A stretch of DNA of 64,000 bases, taken from the NCBI GenBank assembly GCA_024336345.1, contig JANFOG010000018.1:124001-188000 (forward strand), in the 5' to 3' direction. The notes beneath the pieces were generated by a model that worked only from the letters and a program-made list of their open reading frames with translations, did no database searches and was not told the origin of the DNA. Below are positions 33,617 to 45,700 of the stretch, in pieces (positions within the stretch are counted from its first letter, which is position 1; every line of letters starts with the position of its first letter). The stretch is from Mariannaea sp. PMI_226 (taxonomy: Eukaryota; Ascomycota; Sordariomycetes; Hypocreales; Nectriaceae). The position numbers were made by a program, and so were the translations under genes.

Positions 33617-34767
33617 ATGATCCTCAACGGCCTCACTATTGTATGTTTTTTGTTTTTCGTAGAGCTACCTAGCTTGCCGTCCTCCTTCGATGCGAGACTC
33701 CAGATCAAGCGCAACAACTAACAATGAACTAGAAAGAGCACACCGCGCCTTACGACGGTATTTTGCCCTCCGAGCCCAAACTATCCCAGGCAGGAAAAAC
33801 AGTTCTTGTCTGCGGCGGCTCTACAGGCATCGGGCACGCAATCGCGCGAAACTTTTGTGAAGCAAACGCTTCCAAGGTTATCATCACCGCCCGCCGACCC
33901 GATGTTCTTCAAACATCAGTAGACAAGTTGCAGGAAGCCTACCCAACCACCAAAGTTATCGGCCGGACATGCGATTTGTTCAACCGAACCGAGGCTGCCA
34001 AGCTGTGGGAATCTTTCCAGGAAGAAACAGAGCCTATCGCCATTGACGTACTTGTTCTCAACGCAGTCCACCCACCAGAGCTCAAGCCTATTCTGGACCA
34101 AGGAACCGACAGGCTCTTCCAAGATTTCGAGGGAAACGTCAAGGCTCCGCTCTACCTTGTAGAACGTTTCTATAAGCAGCCAAACCACTCCTCACAAAAG
34201 GTAAGGTCGCCACTACAAAACTCGGCGTACAGGCCGCACCCTTGGATGAGATCTACGAGGCTGACGCTTTGGCAACTCCCAGTACTGCCTCTTCCTTTCC
34301 ACGCAAGACATCCATCGATGGGACAGCGCTGCCCAAATGCCAGGATACCAACTAACCAAGAACACATTCACCTGCGTCCTCCAGCAAATTGCGCGTGATA
34401 CCGCAGCTGATGTCATGCAAATCGTCAGCTTCCACCCATCTATTGTCTTTACGGAGGCTGCAGCTTCCGCTGGATATACCCCGGAGACTCTGCCGTGGAC
34501 GAGTGGTGAGTCAAGACACATGTTCCCAAAAAAAAAAAAACCCCTTCCATCGATGGTGAGAAAGAGAACAATATTAACAAAAATGGTGATAATACAGAGG
34601 ATGTCCCTGGTCGCTTTGCAATCTGGGCCGCGTCGCCTGAGGCACGGTTCCTTCACGGCCGCTTCGTGTGGTCAACTTGGGATGTGGAGGACCTGACATC
34701 ACCTCGGGTCAAGGCGGAGTTGGAGTCAGATCCGTGGCTGTTGAAGGTCGGAGTCAAGGGTCTTTAG
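33617..34767 (+). CDS. Short-chain dehydrogenase/reductase (SDR) 2
   Basis: Four exons (33617-33640, 33733-34200, 34283-34505, 34598-34767) give 294 aa. The first exon is only eight codons (MILNGLTI), supported by a GTATGT donor and a frame that reads straight into KEHTAPYDG. The cofactor loop is CGGSTGIG, with Gly replacing the usual Thr of TGxxxGxG. TARRPD follows strand 2, and LNA replaces the usual NAG. The catalytic residues are Ser in FLSTQDIH and Tyr/Lys in YQLTK. The C-terminal block FLHGRFVWSTWDVEDL parallels SDR 1. It is probably a paralogue that diverged and gained introns, or SDR 1 lost them. Divergent from the C6 regulator. Confidence 0.88.
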
Positions 34768-35487
34768 ACATAAAACCACATTGTTTTCATTTCTGAATCT
34801 CCGACTGCCTTCCCAGTAAGTCGCCAGTCCTCTATTATGTCCGATCAACTCCGAAATTCCGGGTGGGGGTGTCTGACGCTGATGGATTCTAGCCCCACGA
34901 TGATTCCTCGTGGGAGCCAGCTTGAGAGGTGGGGAGTGGAACTCGACTTATTTATCAGATGATCAGATAAGATTGATATGCAGGATTGGTAATGATCTTT
35001 AGCCTATAAGCGTGTTATTTGACCGATTCAGATATCCAAGGGATGGGTAGCAGACATGTGAGAAGGTTGACAGTAGACGTTTGTAGAAACAACAGAGGAG
35101 AAGTGCCCATCATCCCATTACTATCACCTGCATTGCCATAAGACAAAAGGATATCCCGATAGGAACAATTTGACAGGTGTATTCTTGGAAATCACAGTAA
35201 AGCAGCACGCTTAAAACTCTTACACATGCGCAGGTACACAAATTCCTTCAAAGTGCCGATCTCAACAACCGTAATGCCGGTACACAAATGCCCGTACCAG
35301 TTCAAATATGCCGAACTCGGCCCCACTCTCGGAACTCCGTACATCCGCATTTCCGTCCAACATAAAAGCCCTTGAGCAGCAGCGACAGAGCAAGCCTTTG
35401 AATGGCTACACTATTGCTATTCGTGCCTAGAGTTATCTGATCTTTGTAGCACTCGTCAACTTTACGAATATACGAAAATTGGTCATC
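34768..35487. other. Spacer, promoter of FAD oxidoreductase
   Basis: Between two genes on the same strand. A near-repeat around GGTACACAAATnCC occurs twice near 35230-35290. No gene. Confidence 0.5.
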
Positions 35488-37028
35488 ATGGCTAGTGGGT
35501 TAAAGAACATTGTGGTTCTTGGTGGATCGTACGTTGGTCTGGTACGTCTTCCGGCCTCAACCGTCTCTGGATCGTGGTGCAATTCGCCAGGTCAGAACTC
35601 GGGGCAATGAGGCGGACTACTAACAAGCACTCAGGCCGCAGTGAAAGAGCTATCTACTACCCTGCCAAAGACTCATCGCGTAAGTGGACACGAGACATCT
35701 ACCCTTGTGTTGTCCATCACCTGTGTCCGTCCTAGTCTGACAAGTACACCTTACAGATCCTCCTAGTAGAGCCACACAGCCATCTCAACCATCTATTCGC
35801 TTTTGTAAGTGGCCTAGGTTGCACTCCGTACGCATAAGCTCACCTCCTCACCCACAGCCCAGATTCGCCATCCTCTCTGGTCATGAGCACAAAGCATTCA
35901 TTCCCTACTCGGGTGCCTTTTCCTCAGCGTCTAATCCATCACAACACGCTATCATCCGGGGGCGAGCTATCTCCCTCACCAAAGACCATGTCATCCTCGA
36001 CAGGGACTGGCAAGGCTCCAACAAGGTGCCGTTCGAATATGTCATTGTCACCACAGGCACCAGTCTCACTCCTCCTGGATCAATGGAGACGGATGAGAAA
36101 CATCTCGGTATTTCCTATTTTAAAGCTTACCAGGACAAAGTGAAGGGCGCCCAAAACATCGTAATTGTTGGCGGAGGAGCCGTTGGCGTACAGATGGCTA
36201 CGGATATGAAGGAGCTGTACCCCGACAAGACTGTGACCCTTATTCACTCGCGCGACCGACTAATGCAGCTCTACCATCCCAAAATGGACGAGATCATTCA
36301 AAATCGTTTCAAGGAGCTCGGCATCAGGTAAGATATGCCGTCTAAGACCCCCCCGCCCTTGGCGCCCCCATGTACTTACAAAAAACACCCTTAGTGTAAT
36401 CACCGGTACCCGTGCTGTCGTTCCTCCTGGGGGTTTTCCCGCCAACGGAAGTGGCTTTGAGGTTGAACTCAAAGACGGTCGCAGATTGCCGGCAGATCTC
36501 GTCATTCCAGCAACAGGCCAGACCCCCAACAACCAATTCCTCCAGGGCCTCGAGACTACAGGCGGCGTTCCCCTGATAAATCCCGTCAACGGTTTCATCA
36601 AGGTCCGGCCAACGCTCCAGTTCCAGGACACAAAGTACCCCAACTTCTTCGCCGCTGGTGACATTGCTGATAGCGGAGCGCACAAGGCCGCTCGCCCTGG
36701 TGCGGGACAAGCTCGTGTTGTTGCCGAGAACATCGCTGCCATGATAGGTGGCAAGGAGCCCAGCCAACATATTGTCGTAGGACCTCCGGCTATCCACCTC
36801 ACGTTGGGGCTCCAAAAGAACATCATCTTCCGAAATCCTGACACAGGAAATGGCAGCACAGAGCCAGTCATCACATATAAGGAGGAGTAAGTGTATACTT
36901 GATAACAGAAAAGTACACGAGAGAGTGCAACTGACCTAGGAAACAGTGGTGTAACAGACTTGGGGATACAAAGCGTCTGGGAGCGACGGGGCGTCAAGGT
37001 TGCCAGACATGAGGACTACCATTTGTAG
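35488..37028 (+). CDS. AIF/AMID-like FAD-dependent NAD(P)H oxidoreductase
   Basis: Six exons (35488-35541, 35635-35679, 35757-35804, 35858-36327, 36395-36886, 36947-37028) give 396 aa. It belongs to the pyridine nucleotide-disulphide oxidoreductase fold in its AMID/FSP1/NDH-2-like branch, which passes electrons from NAD(P)H to quinones or other acceptors. The first FAD dinucleotide motif is VVLGGSYVGL (residues 9-18). ILLVEPHSHLNHLFAF and PRFAILSGHEHKAFIPY are typical of the fungal subgroup. The NAD loop is IVGGGAVGVQMATDM, followed by the ATGQTPNN signature and the second FAD site FAAGDIADSG. The first three exons are tiny (45-54 nt). No transit peptide or C-terminal membrane helix is clear. 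It follows SDR 2 on the same strand. Confidence 0.92.
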
Positions 37029-37795
37029 CCCAAAGATGTGCAGGAGAGAACATGGCCAGGACATCTATAAAAGCGGAAATAAACGCGAGCATGTTGTCGT
37101 ATATCGATACCCCTTGAAATAGAAAAGATTTGCAGCTCTACAACGTGCTACAGGCATCCTGCGGTGGTGGTATAAATGGGTGATACTGGGAAGAATAATC
37201 CCAAATCGCATGCGTGCAATACGGACAAATCTTGGATTTCGTGTCCCGGGGGAAATCAAGTAAAAATTAGCATATATTGAGTCCATTACCACGGCACGTC
37301 TTAGAGAAGAAAGTCAAGTTTATACTGGGTGTCGATGATAGGAATAAGTGGCAGTATCGGTTGACCCACGCACCCGAACGGCGGCTTTGCTAATATTGTT
37401 CCTACAGAATAATAATATTTTGAGCCCAAGAAGACGCGCATCTTGAAACACATTCTTTAGATAATGGTCAGCAATTTCATCCATATTTGTCCAACTTGTG
37501 TAGCTTTTTCTCGTGCAAGAGTCGCTCTTTAGATGGGGATACACCCCCATCTCGTGTTGAGTGTACTGTTAGAATCCGATTATACCATAGAACCGAGAAT
37601 ATAGCTTGAATTACCCTGCCTTTAGGATGCTATGCTTTCAAGAGCCACCAAATCCTGTAGTCAACCGACTGGGGAGGCAACGCTACTCAGGGCTTCGTGG
37701 CGCTAAAGAGAAAGGCTGAGGTTCCACAGCGATTCCACTGGGTATGGGTCACAAATTTTTCCCCATTTTACTTCGCAGTTGAATAAAGTAGCTGA
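37029..37795. other. Spacer, no gene recognised
   Basis: 3' flank of the oxidoreductase and promoter of the next gene. Minus-strand frames here are not protein-like. Confidence 0.5.
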
Positions 37796-38464
37796 ATGGA
37801 GTCGACACATGCACGATCGCTTCTCCTACATGGAGCAGTAGCAATGGATCTCCCCGTTCTGGCTCCCGGCGAACCACCAATTCGACATGCAGATTGCTGT
37901 CTCGGCCTCTCCTCCAATCTTTTTCGGGTTCTCACAGCCATCTTCTACGAAAAAAGACCTGTGAGCGGCAAATGGACAGTTCTCTCGGTTGGCAGCGGCA
38001 CAGGTCTGCTAGAGGCGCTGCTTCTCGGTTATGTTCAGTCACATTCAAATGAGTTGGACGAGAGTTGCTTGTCGCTGAGCCATCTGGGAATCGAAGGGGT
38101 GGAGGTGTACGAGCCGAGCTCCAGAACTCATCTCAACAAATACCTTCCAGAGCATGCCCGCAGTACTGTTCGAGGAACATGGGAGATCTCTCCTAGGGCC
38201 CAGGACGAGGATGTGCTGATCTGGATGTTCACTTACCCGCGCCAGACGACATTGGTCGTCCAGTACGTGAAAGCAGCCCTGGAGCCTGAATCATCTGTCA
38301 AACTCCTTGTTTGGCTAGGCCCAGTGGCGGACTGGGATGAGTTTCGACCTTGCTTTCAGCCCAGCACACCCAAAGGCCCAAATGAATTCATTTTGCAATC
38401 AACGATGCAAGGAAATGAGGCAGGAATCGGAGAATACGAGATGATGGCGGTTTTCAGCCGATGA
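37796..38464 (+). CDS. Hypothetical protein with methyltransferase-like motif
   Basis: Intronless, 222 aa. I do not recognise the family with confidence. Residues about 58-74 (KWTVLSVGSGTGLLEALL) look like the glycine loop of a SAM-binding Rossmann fold (motif I, usually E/DxGxGxG), and GIEGVEVYEPSS could be the following acidic strand. The rest (VLIWMFTYPRQTTL and KLLVWLGPVADWDEF) alternates strand-like stretches, as in class I methyltransferases. The protein is short for that fold and lacks obvious substrate motifs. The coding-like composition and clean open frame make a real gene likely. Confidence 0.6.
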   Translation: MESTHARSLLLHGAVAMDLPVLAPGEPPIRHADCCLGLSSNLFRVLTAIFYEKRPVSGKWTVLSVGSGTGLLEALLLGYVQSHSNELDESCLSLSHLGIEGVEVYEPSSRTHLNKYLPEHARSTVRGTWEISPRAQDEDVLIWMFTYPRQTTLVVQYVKAALEPESSVKLLVWLGPVADWDEFRPCFQPSTPKGPNEFILQSTMQGNEAGIGEYEMMAVFSR

Positions 38465-41346
38465 GCTCATTTTGTCCCTGAGACCACGATATCTTGTTAC
38501 AACCTACCTATCCCATAGCCGTCCAAGTTCAGATCATCATGATGGTCAAGAATCATGCCACTTCTATTCTGCAAAACTCCCGTCGTGCTTGTGGCATTAA
38601 TAAAAGAAACCGGCACGATAAAGTTGATATCTATGATTGGAATACTCTTAAGTCTGTTTTGAGGCTGTGCATTTGGAAAAAAAAAATCATACCTCAAATT
38701 TACACCAAATTACGAGGTAGACTTTAAATCTCAACGAAAACGCGGCAGGGATGGCCTTCTGACTGGAAACAGTCTAGACTTGGCCGAGGGCAATACCAAG
38801 ACTTATTTCCAGCACTCTAGGGTTTTGAATACACTGGTGTAGTCAACTAGATCATTATTTCTATTTTAGAAACGCATTGTACTTGAAAGTCCCTAGGAAG
38901 GATCGTCTAGGACTCGGCTCGACCAGGTCAGCCTCAGAGGCACAGGCATCGCGGCCCAGAATGGCACCTCCTCAGTACTGCATCTATTCAGTAGGAACCA
39001 GAGCCATACCCTTTGGTTTGGATTTACAGTTTGGTCGTCTACGAGAAGCAACACAAATGCGTGTTGCGGCCTCCGCCGCTCAGACCCTAGAAGAATACAA
39101 TACCCTGGTTCACGTCAGTAGTGGCAACGGCTTCACCACGGACCTGCAAGAAATAAACGCATGATAACGGACACTTAGCTAAGACGAAAAAGATAGAGCC
39201 AGAATTCAACTGCTCAACATTCATTCAGTACATCGTATTGGATATATGAAGGAGCGTGCAGCGTCATCAGGCTACTTATCAACATATCCGATACTAAGAC
39301 CCCCGTCTCTAACAGCATTGACCTCCTTGCTCTCGTCAGCCTAATACGTGTAAATTTCCGTAAATTAATCTCCCAATTCCAAGATGGAGTGGATGTACTT
39401 GGTTGGTAGGTTCTGTAGCACTTGATGTTCTTGAATTCATCAGGGTGGAATGAAGCTACCCTATAACATCCTGCCTCGTTTCCTGGTCTTGTGTCCACAA
39501 CATTGGGACTCTATCGCACATCTCATTAAGAAGCTCGTAGTAGTAGATGTATGAAATATAAATAATAGGCCTTTTATGGCATCCCATTGACATATCTGGT
39601 TTGTACGGGCGTAGCTTTCAGGTGAAGATGACGCATCTCCTTTGCCGTGGGTGGCGGCTGAGGATTATCTCGGATTGATACATGCGCAATTGCTATCCTC
39701 CTTGATATGAGTATATAATATATGTTGAGAATCAAGGAAGATAAAATGACTTTGAAGAAACCTGCTTTCGCAAATTTGTTTGGTTTATTGGCGGAGCTTG
39801 CCTCATTTACTTCACCAAGTCTAGTATTTGCTTGATTGTTGAAAAAGTACGCATAAATTTCCACGTCGACGATGACCTCGATCTTATTTTGTTATCAAAA
39901 CTGGTAACACTTGTTTCGGTAATCGCCCACAGTCATCCAGGCATGCCAACCCAACCTTGTCAGTTTGGAGACGTAGATTTGTTGGAACCCTATCATGTAA
40001 TCACGCACTGCTTTAGTCGCTACGTATTTCTTATCTCCATATTTCCATAAGTAGTAGAGGTCTCATATGCGCTCTTCTACGTAAGATGGGTTGGTGGAGG
40101 CTGGAACTTTGTTCCGTATTCGGATATGGATTGCGAAGATGCTTGCCGATGGATATGGCCCGGTGATAAGTCAACGATTGGGTATGTACACTCGTGATGT
40201 ATGTCAGTCTAATGGCTATTTATCCGGGGAATAATGAAACGACTGTGTATTCGATCTACGATAAGTCCGGGATAAATCCCAGCACACTTTAGATCCCAAA
40301 TCGTGATTCGTGCTGGATCCAGGGTCGCAGAACGACTGCAGAAATGGCCACCCAAGCGTCCAGGTCTGATTGCATCTCTCACAACCGCGTGGCTTGAAAA
40401 CTAAAGTTCCCTTCTAATATCCAAGTTCCTAAATCAGCATGTAATAGCGGTTCAGGCCTCGGTCCGGGTTTGATGACATATCTTGGAATAACAGCTGCCT
40501 ATTAAAGCCTTCTCCTGATGCAACTGCTTGTCGGTAGAGGCGGATATCGCGGCCTTCAGCTTGTCAATTTCTGATAGGAGCCCCGAGCTTGCTCGTCTTT
40601 ACGTCGGTTCTCCGGGGAGTAGGGGGTGTGCCTTCGTTTCGATTTTACTTCTTGTCAGCACTGCCACGTAGCTACTGCACGGCAGCATCACGAGAGGTAT
40701 CCCCAAAGAGGCCAATTGTGCCTGAATGACCGCGCCAGTCGTCATGTATCATTGATTTACCCCTTAGATAGCAAAGCCTGGTTATCATTGCTACACCAAG
40801 CCTTGCTTCATCAGGGTGGGATGGGGGTGTCATATGTGGCCCTCAAAGATTATCTATATCTGGTTAGCAAGGGCATGCCACACCGATAGGATCCACCAAT
40901 TTCACTTTGGATTCCTGTGGCGGTTCTTTTATCGAGCATGGCAGCCAGTAAGGTTGCTTCGACCCTCGTTGATCATCTGTGTTGATGATCTCGCTACCCC
41001 GCGTTTCCCCCAATCGACCTAAGCCGAAGCCAGTAAGTCGGTCCTGGCATCCCATATAGTTACGCCATGGTTCTCCTAACATATCCTATTCCGGGTTCGA
41101 TAAACGGGCGACATCATGGCTGTCTGGTCATACGAGTCTCTGTCCGCATCGTGTTGCCATCTCCAAGGGTTGTCTTGTGGCCGGCAAAATCGAGTTCTCC
41201 AAAGCATTCCTGAATGAATTAAAATAGTTATTAGTTGCTGTCTTCACATAAAGAAGCACGTTTGCTCTGAATCCATACATTTCTTCTCCACTGGCCATCC
41301 TCCGCAATCCAAGCTAGGCCCATTTTCCATCCCCATTCACTGAGAC
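38465..41346. other. Long gene-poor spacer, 2.9 kb
   Basis: Small frames near 38.9-40.9 kb show no conserved-looking pattern. No repeat or RNA gene was recognised. It separates the SDR/oxidoreductase block from the DUF3445 block. Confidence 0.5.
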
Positions 41347-41883
41347 ATGCTTGTATTGTCCGATATTGCCCAACTGGGCCTCGGCCCCGCGTTCATAGGC
41401 GCACTGCTGTCTGTGGGCGCCTTTTCGCTCGTTCTGCGTGCCCTGCTCAATAACCGGAAGCTGCTTAGCCGCATTTCGGATCTGGCCCCGCCTGGCAAGC
41501 AGGACCAGTCCAAGAGGCTCCAACAGGCCGAATACGTGAGGGTATTCCCACCTTCGCAGAGAGGCGAGCTTCCCGGTGCAGATGCCTCCAAGGCCATTGA
41601 CCTGTCTCAAGCACCAAGGTCGGCCATTCTCAAGTTGGATGAAGATTATCGTGTTGCCGACCCTTCTCGATATGTCTTCAGTGGCTTCAGTGTTGGTGAG
41701 GTACGAGGTTTGGGCAATTTCCCAGATTATGCCAAGTTGTCTGGTGTTCCCTTGCCGTCGCCTTTGAAGAACTTCAACATCAAGAAGGCCGTGCCAAGGC
41801 CATACAGGCCGTTTAGATGGAACTACCATCAAACCATGTGTATGTTATTCTCTATTCACTTGAAAGGAAATTCTTTTTTCTTT

Positions 41884-41933
<50 letters not shown>

Positions 41934-43008
41934 TTGCCTCGTGGCAAACCAACATTTGACTGACTGGTGAAAAAAAAAAAACAGCATTCAAGAAGATGGA
42001 ACCCGACTTTTGGCTTGAACTCGAAAACACTTACCCGCAAAGAATTGCTGAAAGACAAGCCCTTTATAAGGAGAACGGCAGCCGTGTGCTCCAGTGTCTC
42101 CCCGGTTCCGAACTCGCGTGCAAAGAACTCATGGAGATGTGTCTGCAATTTCTGTGCGCTCGGTACCCAAATCATTTCCAGATTTCCGGCTACACATTCA
42201 TCAACAAAATCCTCAACACCAAGACTGATCTTGGGAAGACAGAGCCGCTTCTTGTACTTTTAAACAACGTGCCCGAGGACTTCGCTATTACTCTCCGAGA
42301 TCCCGAGACCGGCCGCTACTGTTTCCGAGCCGGCATGATTTGCTCCTCTGTTGGGTGGAACCTGGGGGAGAAGATGGGTCTTGGTCTGCCTGAGATCCAT
42401 GCACCCGTTCCAGATTACAAAGAGAAGATGGAATTCAGCATGGACAGGTATGGAATATGCATATTGACAGCCCAAGCACCAAAAACCTTTTGGATAGAAT
42501 AGAAAAAGCTGACATTTCTCTCTTCCCCCTGCCTAGGTTCTTCACAAAGATGCCAGCAAATAGCCCCATCCAACGAGGCTCTTGGGGTCTCGAGGCTGGA
42601 AAGCCTCTGTTTCTGCCGGCCGAACACCCCGATTGGAGTCACCGTGAGACTCAGAACCCCTCACTTAATGCAGACGATGTCCACTTGCGGGTAGACTGGC
42701 AGACTCTTCGCCGACTGCCCCTCTCTGGAGGCATCGTCTTCAATTTCAAAGCTCTCTTCACCCCCATTTCAGAATTCAAGGACGAGCCATACGTTCCCTC
42801 ATTGTGCTTGAAGGTCTTGAATGAAGGAAAGGAGAATCTGATGAAGTACAAGGGAACGTATCATGTTGAGCATGTTGCGAAGCCCACCTTCAAGGAGTAT
42901 GAGCAGTACCAGATCGAGCAGGGATTGATCGAAAAGGACTGGCAAGTACAGACCCTGGAAGAGAACCCATTCTTCAAGGGCTGGGAGCGAAAATGGGTTG
43001 TTGCGTAA
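41347..43008 (+). CDS. DUF3445 / haem-dependent oxidative N-demethylase-like protein 1
   Basis: Three exons (41347-41839, 41985-42447, 42537-43008) give 475 aa. The family (DUF3445, PF11927) includes bacterial HODM, which uses haem and electrons from a partner to demethylate dimethylamine to methylamine and formaldehyde; fungal members are uncharacterised. The N-terminus holds a probable membrane anchor at about residues 14-32 (GPAFIGALLSVGAFSLVL), so the catalytic part is likely cytosolic and membrane-tethered. Family landmarks are RPYRPFRWNYHQTMSFKKM, MICSSVGWNLGEKMG, LPEIHAPVPDYKEKM and the C-terminal LRVDWQTLRRLP. In that last motif the paralogue at 52 kb has SERQSLRRLP, so an active-site-region Glu-Arg pair is changed to Asp-Trp here. 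Intron 1 carries a long T/A homopolymer. It converges on a Zn2Cys6 regulator 335 bp away; that short gap holds nothing else. Confidence 0.85.
41886..41932. repeat. T35-A12 homopolymer switch inside an intron
   Basis: About 35 T followed directly by 12 A within intron 1 of the DUF3445 gene, with a further A12 run just before the acceptor. The exact length may be affected by sequencing. In RNA the U and A runs could pair. Confidence 0.8.
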
Positions 43009-43343
43009 TTTTTTTTGTTTATCTCGGGTTTCAAAACGTACATAGAAGAGTGTCCAGCAACAAAAAGTAGACGCATTCTCTACCACATCTTTGCAACTGC
43101 TAGACATGCATGCACACTTCTTCTGTGCGCGTCTGCCTTTGTTTTTTCCTGGTGCTGCGCACCTTCATAATGTTAGCGAGCACAGCAATTATTTAGGTCA
43201 ATCTTGTTTAAAACATCAAGGAAATTCTGTACTGATTAGCCATTGCGACGTGACACTTATAGTAAAATTTACTTTCGTTTCGATATTCTCTTTATGGATG
43301 CATGAATAAAATGTTCAAGGATGCAAATGCAATACTTGCTTCT

Positions 43344-45700
43344 CTAGCCCATGATTGTTTCCCATCCATTTTCTATCATGATATCCATCCAGAACACAGA
43401 ATCCTGTGACCCTACCGGTAATTCCTCACCCGGAGCGGCTGAACCCAGTGCATCCATCTTTCTCCAAGTTTCCTTGACGACAAACATGCACTGCTCGTGT
43501 GGCTTGGGCGGAAGTAGATGGGAGAGCGTTTCGAGGCGACCCATGACCATTCCGCGCGCGCGCAGAACTTCCACAGCTCTTAGTGACATCTCAGGAACAA
43601 AGTCGGGGTTTGAGTTGAGCTCAGGACATTTTCCTTGTGAAGTGAAACCGAAGTCAAGGCCGGGGTTGCGAGACTTGGGCGGGACACGCAACTCGCTGCC
43701 GCATGCAACGAGTAGGAATGGCTGGAACGCACGGGTCCCTGACTCGACAGGCATCTGCTGGAACAGGTTCAGGATGTTCAGCGCAAACATGGTTAGCCAG
43801 CTACCAAGGTCTTGCCGCGCTGTGTTCTGGGTGGCATAATATCCTCTGGCGTTCTCCCAGGGGCTGACATGTCGGCAGACGAGTTCGAAGAGAGGTCGAA
43901 TGCCTGCATCGATCTTCATAGTTGAGGATTGCAATCTCTGCCAAAGAATATCTGGAAAGATGCGATAGATTTGCAAGAGACCTACTAGCCTATACACCTG
44001 GGCCAATGTTAGCAGGTGTTGCACGGTGGTTTTGCTGTCATCTGGGCTGATGATCCGATCTGCTGGCGGCAGAGACAGTTGCAACAGGCGGCCTTCCAAC
44101 TCAAATGCCTTGATGATGCTGTTTTGAAGCCGGTCGACATGGCCCTGCGTAATCGTCACAGGTAATCGAGCTTGTTGTCTCTGGGATCGAACAAGACGCC
44201 CAATGTCACAAAGAGTCCTTTGAACCTCATGACCAACACCGGTCCATGGATGGGGAGCTTGCATTTCCATGGATGGTCCTTGAACGGGACCTAATCTGTG
44301 TTGAAGTCAGAAAACTTTCGTTTTTCCAGGCTAAAGAATTTATACGTGAGCGAAGAAAATACGACTTACAGCGGGCTTGCCCACATCTGGTATGATCCCA
44401 TTTTAAAGTCATCGACGACAAAAGACAGCAGCATCTGCCAATACACAAGAGACTCATGAAAGAATCTGTAATTATTGCTGTTCTCGAGGAAGTACTCTCT
44501 AGCCACTGCTCGTTGCATCCGGTTCTGGAAAGAATTAAACAAGGCAACGCCGCTTTCTGTTGGGTCGTGCCAGCTTGAAGAAGCTCCAATCATCAGCAAC
44601 GCGAGGAGAGAGGTTTCGTCACAGTCCTCGTTGGACATCAGTATATCGACAGTATCCTGCCTATGCTGCTTCCCTATGGGGCCGAGGAACGGGTACACGC
44701 TCTCAAGCCCTGTTGCGGCCATGCTCTGCATGGCGGAGAAGATGACTCGGGATTGGGTCCAAAGACGAGAGACGAGAGACCGAAATGGATTCATTCCTCC
44801 ATCGTAGACAGAAAACACGCCCGCTGTCTCTTGGAAATAGAAGTCGGATAAGAGGGTGGCTGTGTCGGTGAGTCCAGGCACTAGAGGTGGAACGAGGGTG
44901 GTCGAGTCCGGTACTTCGGTGGCCTGTCCCTGACCATCTGGATTTTGCGTTCTCGTGATTCCCAAGGTAAGCAATGCAGAACTAGCATCATGGAATCTCG
45001 GTTCAGGTTTTGGCTCGAGTGGTGACTGTATAGGCGGTCGGAGCCAGGCAGGTGACGGGGGCGTTTGCTGGGGATCTTCGCCAGGAGCAATCGGTTGTTG
45101 ACGAGAGGCACTGGAGGTCAAGGGTGAAGCTGGTCGAGCGAAGCCAAACGAAGCCAGTTCACCAAGCCAGTCGCTGACGTTGAGATCTCCATGGCCTATG
45201 TGGTTGTTTTCCTCGGATATTACATCTCCCGCGAAGCTCGACATGTCTTCCTCAGTCATGGAGAGGAGACTGCGCGGCTTCGCAGGGACCACGGAAGACT
45301 TGGCTGGGCTTGGGAGCTGGGTCTGCTGCTGTTGCTGAGCAGGAGTTTTGCAAGGTGCTTCGGAAATGAATTCATGTTTTGTAGACCATCGAATGGCTTT
45401 CTGGTATCCAGGGCATTGGGCTTTTGCTCGTACACATCGGCCGCAGGCAGGTCGCTGTTCATCACATTTCATCTAGATCCCCGAGTTAGAAGACCGATAA
45501 AAACACAAAGAAATTCTCCAAAAAAAAAAACGAGAGCAGCAGATCAATTGCTCTGAACAACTTTAAGTGAAGCGCGAAAAAAAAAAAAAAAGGATGAGGA
45601 ATAAGCGCAATTATGTTCATCAATCACTTACATGCTGACTCTTGCACCTTGCGCATCCGCCCCGAGATCGCGAGATGCGACGCATTGCTCCAGATTCCAT
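43344..45700 (-). CDS. Zn2Cys6 transcription factor, DUF3445-linked paralogue 1
   Basis: Three exons (45700-45632, 45472-44370, 44295-43344) give 707 aa. The cluster is split by a 159-nt intron: CARCKSQH in exon 1, then MKCDEQRPACGRCVRAKAQC, giving C-x2-C-x6-C-x6-C-x2-C-x6-C. A Gln-rich and Ser/Pro-rich linker follows (QQQQQTQLPSP). The C-terminal half has helical regulatory-domain patterns: SRLWTQSRVIFSAMQSM, HPWTG, LLQIYRIFPDILWQRLQ and a WMDIMIENGWETIMG terminus. The regulator at 48-50 kb has equivalents for every one of these (LWHESRSVFSSLQSM, HPWTG, LLHLYQTFPELVSFRL, WVDVMENNNLRTMFG). Its intron interrupts the cluster at the same place, after the His preceding x-K-C, which marks the two as duplicates. 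The second acceptor (44296-44298) was chosen to keep frame. Confidence 0.87.

Noticed and set aside
38877..39164. 95-codon frame
   Set aside because: Starts without ATG, no conserved pattern and no neighbouring exons.
41845..42175. Minus-strand Lys-rich frames
   Set aside because: Produced by the T/A homopolymer in the intron of the DUF3445 gene.
45190..45556. Plus-strand 121-codon frame
   Set aside because: Antisense to the first and second exons of a C6 regulator, with no motif of its own.
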